A stretch of DNA of 19,206 bases from SOKG01 sp964502665 (GTDB lineage: Bacteria; Chloroflexota; Dehalococcoidia; SZUA-161): positions 1 to 19,206 of the forward strand of contig CAZCXP010000033.1 of the NCBI GenBank assembly GCA_964502665.1, written 5' to 3'. Positions 6,367 to 12,043 of this stretch are shown here, in pieces. Positions within the stretch are counted from its first letter, which is position 1. Each line of letters starts with the position of its first letter. The position numbers were made by a program, and so were the translations under genes. Under the pieces are notes generated by a model. That model was not told the DNA's origin. It worked only from the letters and a program-made list of their open reading frames with translations, and did not search any database.

Positions 6367-6390
6367 GGCGATTTCATTCTTATGTTAAAC
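6362..6390 (+). promoter_or_regulatory. Weaker promoter candidate P2 for the tubulin-like GTPase gene
   Basis: TTGACG (6362-6367), 17-bp spacer, TTAAAC (6385-6390). The second direct repeat ends on the -35 box, so a bound protein would block it. Confidence 0.35.
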
Positions 6391-6436
6391 TCGGACGCGG
6401 AAGAAAAGGGCATAAAGGCAATCTGGAGGTGAAAAA

Positions 6437-7537
6437 ATGAGGGTTGGAGTTATCGGTCTCGGTCAGGCCGGCGGTAGGATTGCGGACCTGTTGACCTATC
6501 ACAGTCTGTGGGGCAGACACCCCGGTATCGTCCCCTTTGCTTTGGCTGTGAATTCGGCGCAAGCTGACCTCCTGGGACTGAAAACGATTCAGAAGAAGGA
6601 CAGAATTCTTATCGGACAGACGGTGGTGAAGGGGCATGGGGTGGGGTTGAATCGCAAGGTAGGGGCGAAGGTAACAAAGCATGGGCTCCATTCGGTCATG
6701 CACGCGGTCACGGAGAAGACTATTCACCATGTAGATGCCTTCCTCGTCGTTGCTGGTCTTGGTGGTGGCACCGGGTCTGGAGGGGCAGGGGTCGTCATTT
6801 CTAAGCTCAGGCAGGTTTACGAGGAGCCGATCTATCTCATAGGCGTTCTTCCCAGTGAGGATGAGGGCAAACTTATGGCCATGAACGCCATAGAGTGCCT
6901 GCAAGAGCTGGATGGAATGGTCAATGGCATGCTCCTTTTTGACAACGACGTTTGGAAAAAGGAGGGGCTCCCGCTCGAGACAAGCTACAACATGATGAAC
7001 TACGAGCTGGTGAAGCCATTGCCCCTAATGCTGGGTGCCGGTGAGACGGAGAAGGACAAGGTTGGCATAAAGGTGATCGATGCCTCTGACATCGTGAACT
7101 CCTGGGAAGGGTTCACCTATATCGGATACTCAGAGATGAAGGCCAAGAAGGCGCGTGACAGGTTCTTCTTCTTCAGGAGAAAGACCTCCATAGACCAACT
7201 GAGTCCAGCTATGAGGTGCTATACCGCTATAAGGAACGCTGCTACCCTGAGGTTAACCGGCGAGTGCGACATAAGGAAAGCCAGGAAGGCATTGATGATC
7301 ATTGCCGGGCCGCCAGACGAGCTAAATATGGAGGGCTTCTCCCATGCCAAGAGCTGGCTGGAAAGCTCTATAGCCACCCCCGAGGTTAGAGGGGGAGACT
7401 GTCCGATCCGGGGGTGGGACACGGTGGCTGGTATGGTGATGCTTTCAGGCTACACAGAAATTCCCAGACTGGGCGTGACTTTGAACCATGTGAAGGCGCC
7501 TGCGGGTTTGACGGCGTCTGCGCCAGACGAAGGGTGA
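6437..7537 (+). CDS. Tubulin/FtsZ-superfamily GTPase, CetZ-like
   Basis: The 366-residue product has the tubulin-superfamily layout. It starts with a Gly-rich loop GLGQAGGRIAD (residues 7-17), then the signature loop GGGTGSG (109-115), LLFDND (166-171, the guanine-contacting region), and VIDASDIVNSWEG (213-225), which aligns with the T7 loop and keeps the two acidic residues Asp215 and Asp218 needed for GTP hydrolysis at a filament interface. The start GQAGGRIAD is more like archaeal CetZ and other FtsZ relatives than canonical FtsZ, and no ftsA or ftsQ lies nearby. It has no FtsZ-type acidic C-terminal tail. ATG at 6437 has GGAGGTG 5 nt upstream. It probably forms GTP-dependent filaments; its cellular job (shape, surface or positioning) cannot be told. 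A small membrane protein gene follows 49 bp later. Confidence 0.85.
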   Translation: MRVGVIGLGQAGGRIADLLTYHSLWGRHPGIVPFALAVNSAQADLLGLKTIQKKDRILIGQTVVKGHGVGLNRKVGAKVTKHGLHSVMHAVTEKTIHHVDAFLVVAGLGGGTGSGGAGVVISKLRQVYEEPIYLIGVLPSEDEGKLMAMNAIECLQELDGMVNGMLLFDNDVWKKEGLPLETSYNMMNYELVKPLPLMLGAGETEKDKVGIKVIDASDIVNSWEGFTYIGYSEMKAKKARDRFFFFRRKTSIDQLSPAMRCYTAIRNAATLRLTGECDIRKARKALMIIAGPPDELNMEGFSHAKSWLESSIATPEVRGGDCPIRGWDTVAGMVMLSGYTEIPRLGVTLNHVKAPAGLTASAPDEG

Positions 7538-7586
7538 ATACTGTGAGACCTTGGCTCTCTTATGGGCTGAAGGCCGGAGTGACAGC

Positions 7587-7814
7587 ATGTTGAAGGTCAG
7601 GCGATTCTGGTGGATCCCAATAGTGATATGTATTATCCTAGGTATCGTGGCCCTGATACCTTCAGATACCGCTAAGGATGGTACGTTCTTACCTTATCAG
7701 CCCATTATTCCCCTGGCTCCAATAAGCTCGATATTGATTTGGCTTGCTGGTGGCCTGATCTATCTCCTGGGGCGATGGGCTACGGGCAGGCCCTTACGCT
7801 CGCCATCCCAGTAG
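7587..7814 (+). CDS. Small membrane protein with two transmembrane helices
   Basis: The 75-residue product begins MLKVRRFWW, has one helix at about residues 8-24, a loop of about 20 residues with several prolines, a second helix at about 44-62, and a basic tail. Positive charges at both ends suggest that both termini face the cytoplasm. I chose ATG at 7587 because GGAG lies 7 nt upstream; a TTG at 7551 would add 12 residues without a good ribosome site. I know no family for it. It follows the tubulin-like gene by 49 bp with no terminator between them, so co-transcription is likely. A role as membrane anchor or partner for the GTPase is a guess from position only. Confidence 0.6.
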   Translation: MLKVRRFWWIPIVICIILGIVALIPSDTAKDGTFLPYQPIIPLAPISSILIWLAGGLIYLLGRWATGRPLRSPSQ

Positions 7815-7829
7815 CATCATGTTTTTGGG

Positions 7830-7884
7830 GTTCCAAGTTCAAGGTTAACCTACAACGTAGAACTTAGAACCTAGAACCTAGAAC
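7830..7884. repeat. GTTCTAG-type heptamer inverted repeat (copy 1)
   Basis: Successive 7-bp units of the type GAACCTA/GAACTTA run to the right of a central GGTTAACC, with shorter opposite-orientation units (GTTCCAA GTTCAAG) to its left. It lies between two convergent genes and shares its plan with 11360-11421. Confidence 0.7.
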
Positions 7885-7886
7885 AT

Positions 7887-8522
7887 CTAATGGTAGTCGA
7901 GCACTACGACGTTGGTCTCTGCGGGCAGGGTCGATTTGCTGATGTTGAGCTTTGGCTGGGAAGAGACCTCTTTCAGACCCATCTCCTTGAGGAAGTGTTC
8001 TAGAGGCTCCAGGTCCATCTTCACCACCTCCGTCTTGAAGTGCATCGGTATTACGAGCTTGGGCTGAAGTAGGCTTATGATTTCGACCGCCGCCGTTGCG
8101 CCAATGGTAGCTCCTCCTCCCACGGGCACCATCAAGATATCGGTATCGCTCATCTGCTCGATTTGCTCCGCTGTCGGCACGTGACCCAGGTCCCCGAGAT
8201 GGCAGATGCTTACCTCCTCGATCTGCACAAGGTAAACGGTGTTCTTACCTCGATGCTCTCCCCTGTCATTATCGTGAAAGGTAGCGATACCATTGATGAA
8301 AACGTTGGCGATCTCGTACTCGCCCGGCCTGCTGATAACCCTGGGATTGCCGGCAACACCCTCCGAGAAGCTGTGCTGGGGGTGATGGTGGCTCACAGTG
8401 ACGATGTTTGCTGTGAGCTTCTTCACAGGGTAGCCCAAGGTTTTGTCAAAGGGGTCGGTAACGATCGTAGCTTCCTTACCCCTTATTCTGAAGCAGGAAT
8501 GACCCAGCCAGACGATTTCCAT
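7887..8522 (-). CDS. Metallo-beta-lactamase-fold protein (COG2220-like), unusual metal motif
   Basis: The 211-residue product opens MEIVWLGHSCFRI, as in UPF0173/COG2220-type hydrolases, and keeps TDPF (residues 22-25), HLGDLGH (108-114) and IPMH with His161. The usual HxHxDH metal motif reads HHHPQH (45-50): the histidines remain but the Asp is replaced by Gln49, so a second metal site may be weak or lost. The substrate is unknown. The start codon lies one base after the bioY stop, with GAGAGGA inside the end of bioY, so translation is coupled and the gene belongs to the fabH-bioY operon. Whether it is an active hydrolase or has another role cannot be decided from the sequence. Confidence 0.85.
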   Translation of the reverse strand: MEIVWLGHSCFRIRGKEATIVTDPFDKTLGYPVKKLTANIVTVSHHHPQHSFSEGVAGNPRVISRPGEYEIANVFINGIATFHDNDRGEHRGKNTVYLVQIEEVSICHLGDLGHVPTAEQIEQMSDTDILMVPVGGGATIGATAAVEIISLLQPKLVIPMHFKTEVVKMDLEPLEHFLKEMGLKEVSSQPKLNISKSTLPAETNVVVLDYH

Positions 8523-8523
8523 G

Positions 8524-9183
8524 CTATCCTCTCAGGCGTGAGAGCAGCGCCCACCCCGAAGGCAGTGCCACTGCCGCCAGAACCAGCTTGATCAAGTCGC
8601 CTGGAATGAAGGGATAAAGGCCAGCCAAGAGCACCCCGTTAGTCGGGTCAAGGAATTTGAAATCCAGCTGCCAGCCGCTGAGCCACTCTGGGGCGAAGAA
8701 GCGTGCCAGCCAGGGAAGACCGAACAGGTAGAGAACGGCGTTGCCACAGAGCATGGCAAGCGCCGTAGTCCAGAAACGCCGGTCCCAGCCCCGCTCGGCA
8801 AGGAATCCCACGACGAATGCAACAGCTACAAACCCGATGAGGTATCCCCCGGTAGGACCAGCGAAGCGAGCAGGGCCCCCGCCGTAGCCCATAGCGGCAG
8901 CGAAAGCAAACACCGGCAACCCCATCGCACCCTGAGCCAGGTAGGCTATTATGCTCAGTGACCCCCGCCGACTGCCCAGAAGAGCACCGGTGAGCAATAC
9001 CGCGAAGGTCTGCCCTGAAATCGGAACCGCCGTTCCCGGGATGAGAAAAGATATGCGGGCACAGAGGGCAATAAACCAGCTGAAGCCCACAATCAGCGCC
9101 AGATCGACTGCCAGGTTACGGCGCACTCCTGCTTTGAGCAACAGGGTATCCACCATGGTAGTGGTTGTTGCTAGACCATTCAT
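8524..9183 (-). CDS. bioY: Biotin transporter BioY (ECF-type substrate-binding membrane protein)
   Basis: BioY is the S component that binds biotin in the membrane and passes it inward, usually with an energy-coupling module of two ATPases and EcfT. None of these is in the window, so either they are elsewhere or BioY works alone, as reported for some BioY proteins. The 219 residues have about six hydrophobic segments and the family motifs VPISGQTF (53-60), LLTGALLGSRRG, YLAQGAMGLPVFA (81-93), GPTGGYLIGF (109-118) and PFIPGDLIKL (191-200). ATG at 9183 has AAAGGAG 7 nt upstream. It lies 20 bp after fabH. Biotin serves acetyl-CoA carboxylase, which ties it to fatty-acid synthesis. I see no biotin operator or riboswitch in front of it. 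Confidence 0.94.
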   Translation of the reverse strand: MNGLATTTTMVDTLLLKAGVRRNLAVDLALIVGFSWFIALCARISFLIPGTAVPISGQTFAVLLTGALLGSRRGSLSIIAYLAQGAMGLPVFAFAAAMGYGGGPARFAGPTGGYLIGFVAVAFVVGFLAERGWDRRFWTTALAMLCGNAVLYLFGLPWLARFFAPEWLSGWQLDFKFLDPTNGVLLAGLYPFIPGDLIKLVLAAVALPSGWALLSRLRG

Positions 9184-9203
9184 CGGTTATCTCCTTTCTC
9201 TAT

Positions 9204-10184
9204 TCACGATGTTCTTGCTCCCGGTCCCCATTGAATCGCCATGGCTGCCCAGCTAAGGCCACCCCCAAACCCGACCAGGACCAGATTATCGCCATCCTTG
9301 ATCCGGCCATCCTCTATGGCCTCACACAGAGCAATGGGGATCGAGGCTGCCGAGGTATTGCCGTAGCGGTCTACATTGATGAAGAACTTGTCCAGAGGGA
9401 TGCCGAGCAGTCTGGCTGCAGATTTGAGGATGCGGGTATTTGCTTGATGGGGGATGATGAGATCGATGTCTGATAGCTCGAGGTGGGCGGCGGCAACAAC
9501 TTCCTTGGTCGCCTGGCACATAATGTTGATGGCGAACTTGAATGTCTCCGGTCCTTTCATGGTGAGAAAGTAGCGCCCGTCATTTAGGCCGCAGGGTCCC
9601 GGGGTGTAGAGAGTATCCACCCCGGAGCCATCATTGCCCAAGACGAAGCTGAGTGAGCCTGGTAGCGAATCACTGGCCTGTATCACCACCGCTCCGGCGC
9701 CGTCGCCGAAGAGGACACAGGTATTGCGGTCCTGCCAATCCAGAATCCGCGAGTAAACCTCGCTGCCCACAACCAGAACATTATCGTAGGCTCCGGTTGC
9801 AACGAACTGGCAGGCTGTTGCCAGGGCATAAATGAAACCGCTGCAAGCGGCATTGATGTCGAAGGCAGCTGCCTTTCTCGCACCCAGCGAGTCCTGTACC
9901 AGGGAGGCGCAGGCGGGGAAGATATGATCCGCGGTGCAGGTTGCCGCTATCACCAGATCGAGGGAATCGGCTTGAATTCCGGAAACATCGAGAGCCTCTC
10001 TGCTGGCACGCACTGCCATCGTCGAGGCTGTTTCGTCAGCGCCAGCAATTCTTCTTTCCCTGATCCCGGTACGACTCCAAATCCAGGCGTCTGAGGTATT
10101 GACCAGCTGCTCTAGTTCTTGGTTTGTGAGCACTTTCTCAGGCAGGTATTTGCCCCAACCTATAACCCGTGCATATCGAGCCAA
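9204..10184 (-). CDS. fabH: Beta-ketoacyl-ACP synthase III FabH
   Basis: FabH starts fatty-acid synthesis by condensing an acyl-CoA primer with malonyl-ACP. The 326-residue product has the catalytic triad in family context: Cys114 in NAACSGF, His246 in PHQAN and Asn276 in YGNTSAAS, plus FGDGAGA (159-165) and the C-terminal GFGGGLSW. The start is TTG at 10184: an in-frame TAA lies just upstream and the resulting start MARYARVIGWGKYLPEKVLTN aligns with normal FabH. AGAGG lies 5 nt upstream. It is the first gene of the fabH-bioY-MBL run and has a good promoter of its own (10220-10248). No other fab gene is adjacent, so it may make a dedicated primer or simply be separated from the main cluster. 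Confidence 0.95.
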   Translation of the reverse strand: MARYARVIGWGKYLPEKVLTNQELEQLVNTSDAWIWSRTGIRERRIAGADETASTMAVRASREALDVSGIQADSLDLVIAATCTADHIFPACASLVQDSLGARKAAAFDINAACSGFIYALATACQFVATGAYDNVLVVGSEVYSRILDWQDRNTCVLFGDGAGAVVIQASDSLPGSLSFVLGNDGSGVDTLYTPGPCGLNDGRYFLTMKGPETFKFAINIMCQATKEVVAAAHLELSDIDLIIPHQANTRILKSAARLLGIPLDKFFINVDRYGNTSAASIPIALCEAIEDGRIKDGDNLVLVGFGGGLSWAAMAIQWGPGARTS

Positions 10185-10219
10185 GGAGGCCTCTTCTTTT
10201 TAGCGCTTGTCGGAAGGAA

Positions 10220-10248
10220 AGTATAGCAGACTTGGCAGTCGAGGTCAA
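10220..10248 (-). promoter_or_regulatory. Promoter of fabH-bioY-MBL operon
   Basis: Minus strand: TTGACC (10248-10243), 17-bp spacer, TATACT (10225-10220). This is close to consensus, with a predicted start near 10213 and a short leader to the TTG start of fabH. Confidence 0.75.
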
Positions 10249-10253
10249 ACGTC

Positions 10254-10283
10254 TTGACAAAATTGAGTGTGAGGTGATAGAGT
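10254..10283 (+). promoter_or_regulatory. Promoter of hrcA-grpE-dnaK
   Basis: Perfect -35 TTGACA (10254-10259) and a weaker -10 TAGAGT (10278-10283) at 18 bp. It sits directly before the CIRCE operator, as expected, and only 5 bp from the -35 of the divergent fabH promoter. Confidence 0.6.
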
Positions 10284-10293
10284 TAATTATGTG

Positions 10294-10320
10294 TTAGCAG
10301 TCTTAAGCTAAGAGTGCTAA
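10294..10320 (+). promoter_or_regulatory. CIRCE operator (HrcA binding site)
   Basis: TTAGCAGTC (10294-10302), 9-bp spacer, GAGTGCTAA (10312-10320). This matches the CIRCE consensus TTAGCACTC-N9-GAGTGCTAA with one mismatch in the left arm. It covers the likely transcription start of hrcA, so HrcA should repress its own operon. Confidence 0.95.
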
Positions 10321-10334
10321 TCGAGGGGAGGGGA

Positions 10335-11348
10335 ATGCTCACTCAGAGAAGGTCGGCTATCCTCAACATTGTAGTCGCTGAGTATATCTCAACTGGATTG
10401 CCTGTGAGTTCGGATACCGTCGCTCGCAGGGGGCTGCGGGTGAGTCCGGCTACCATACGTAATGAGATGGGTGAGATGGAGGAAGAGGGTTACCTTTCTC
10501 AACCTCATACCTCGGCGGGGCGCATCCCCTCGGATGAGGGGTATCGCCATTACATAGAGTCCATGATCGGCCATATTCAACTTTCTTTGGTCGAACAGCG
10601 CCTGATCCGGCACCAATTTCACCAGGTAGAGAGTGAGGTCGAGGAATGGACCCATCTTGCTGCTGCTATACTCTCACGCGCAGTGCGTAATGTAGCCATC
10701 GTTACTCTACCCAAGCCTCACGAGCCCCGGCTCAAGCATCTGGAGCTTGTTTCCCTTCAAGAGTTCCTGGCTTTGCTCGTCCTCGTCCTCAGGGAAGCCA
10801 AGCTCAGGCAGCAAGTGCTGGCCCTGGAGGAGGCTGTTTCTCAGGAGGAGCTTAGTGCCTCTGCCCAGAGAATTAACTCTGCCTGTGCTGGGCTGACTTG
10901 TTCCCAGATAGCCACCAAGTGCTTGGAGCTTTCCCTTCTGGAGGAGCAGGTGGTGGGAGCTGTGGTGCAGATGATGCAGGTTGAGGAGGGTGAGGCTTAT
11001 GAAGAGCCCTGCGTTGATGGCTTGCGCCATATCCTCAGCCAGCCCGAGTTTTTCTCGAGGAGCAAGTTGGCGGCAATTGTCGAGTTGTTTGAGCAGAGGA
11101 GCCTGCTCAAGTCGCTCCTGCCCCAGGTGCTGACTGGAGAGGGAGTGCGAGTGGTCATTGGGAAGGAGAACAAACAGGACGTGATGCAGGACTGTAGCGT
11201 GGTCATCACCAGATACGGTATTCCTGGCGAGGTTGGCGGGGCCCTGGGTGTGATGGGGCCAACTCGAATGCAATACGATCGCGCTATTCCCACTGTCCGC
11301 TTCTTGTCCACGGTGATGAGCGAAATGGTGGCCGAGCTGTACGGGTAG
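10335..11348 (+). CDS. hrcA: Heat-inducible transcription repressor HrcA
   Basis: HrcA binds CIRCE operators and represses chaperone genes until heat or unfolded protein titrates GroEL, which it needs for folding. The 337 residues include an N-terminal winged helix with the family signature SPATIRNEM (37-45), then GYLSQPHTSAGRIPSDEGYR (52-71), and a GAF-like dimerisation and inserted region after it, ending with MGPTRMQYDRAIPTVRFLS. I chose ATG at 10335, with GAGGGG 6 nt upstream; an upstream GTG at 10314 would lie inside the CIRCE operator and is unlikely. It is the first gene of hrcA-grpE-dnaK. A 107-bp gap with a heptamer inverted repeat separates it from grpE. Confidence 0.96.
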   Translation: MLTQRRSAILNIVVAEYISTGLPVSSDTVARRGLRVSPATIRNEMGEMEEEGYLSQPHTSAGRIPSDEGYRHYIESMIGHIQLSLVEQRLIRHQFHQVESEVEEWTHLAAAILSRAVRNVAIVTLPKPHEPRLKHLELVSLQEFLALLVLVLREAKLRQQVLALEEAVSQEELSASAQRINSACAGLTCSQIATKCLELSLLEEQVVGAVVQMMQVEEGEAYEEPCVDGLRHILSQPEFFSRSKLAAIVELFEQRSLLKSLLPQVLTGEGVRVVIGKENKQDVMQDCSVVITRYGIPGEVGGALGVMGPTRMQYDRAIPTVRFLSTVMSEMVAELYG

Positions 11349-11359
11349 AGTTTGTCAGT

Positions 11360-11421
11360 GTTCTACGTTCTACGTTCTAGGTTAACCTTGAACTTAGAAC
11401 CTAGAACCTAGAACCTAGAAC
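11360..11421. repeat. GTTCTAG-type heptamer inverted repeat inside the heat-shock operon (copy 2)
   Basis: To the left, units GTTCTAC GTTCTAC GTTCTAG; to the right, GAACTTA GAACCTA GAACCTA GAACCTA in the opposite sense, meeting at GGTTAACC. The transcript could fold into a long, nearly continuous hairpin between hrcA and grpE. Its plan matches 7830-7884. Confidence 0.75.
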
Positions 11422-11455
11422 GCCAGGAACGCCGATCTAAGAGGGGTGATATAGT

Positions 11456-12016
11456 TTGGCCGACGAAGAGATGGACTTCTCGCCAGATCAGGAAGGTGTT
11501 GACAGGGCGGAGGTTGAGCAGGCGGAGGACCTGGAATCGCTCAAGAAAGCCCTTGAGGAGGCAAAGGAGAAGGCAGAGAAGTATCTGGCCAACTGGCAGC
11601 GAGCGGAGGCAGACTTTGTTAACTACAAGAGGCGCAGTGAGCAGGAGCGAGGTGAGATGGCCAGTTTCGCCAACGCCACTCTCATCTCGGACTTGCTTCC
11701 CGTCTTGGATGACCTGGAGCGGGCCCTGGGAAACGTTTCCGACGACTTCGATGGGCCTACCTGGGTTGAGGGTATCAGGCTCATCTATCGTAAGCTGAAA
11801 GCGGTTCTCGAGGCTCAGGGGCTTCTGGGGATCGAGGCTGAGGGCAAGGACTTCGACCCCAATTTCCACGAGGCGGTGATGTGCGTGGAGGGCGAGGAGG
11901 GGAAGGTTTGCGAAGAAATACAGAAGGGCTATAGGCTTCGCGATCGCTTGCTCCGCCCTTCCAAGGTGAAGGTGGGGAAGGAGGAGAGTTCTGAATCCGA
12001 CGAGGCGCGAGAGTAA
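11456..12016 (+). CDS. grpE: Nucleotide exchange factor GrpE
   Basis: GrpE releases ADP from DnaK and so sets the pace of the chaperone cycle. The 186-residue product has an acidic N-terminus, a long charged coiled-coil helix (about residues 22-70) with NWQRAEADFVNYKRR, the four-helix segment ISDLLPVLDDLERAL, and the C-terminal beta domain with DFDPNFHEAV and a KGYRLRDRLLRPSKVKV end, all typical. The start is TTG at 11456, with GAGGGGTGA upstream; an internal ATG at 11471 is too far from this site. It lies 27 bp before dnaK in the same operon. The long hairpin-forming repeat just upstream may affect its expression relative to hrcA. Confidence 0.95.
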   Translation: MADEEMDFSPDQEGVDRAEVEQAEDLESLKKALEEAKEKAEKYLANWQRAEADFVNYKRRSEQERGEMASFANATLISDLLPVLDDLERALGNVSDDFDGPTWVEGIRLIYRKLKAVLEAQGLLGIEAEGKDFDPNFHEAVMCVEGEEGKVCEEIQKGYRLRDRLLRPSKVKVGKEESSESDEARE

Positions 12017-12043
12017 ATTCATGTGACTTCAGGGAGGTTGGAT

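Noticed and set aside
6437..7537. Plasmid-segregation TubZ
   Set aside because: There is no TubR-like regulator, centromere-like iteron array or plasmid gene nearby, and flanking genes are chromosomal housekeeping genes.
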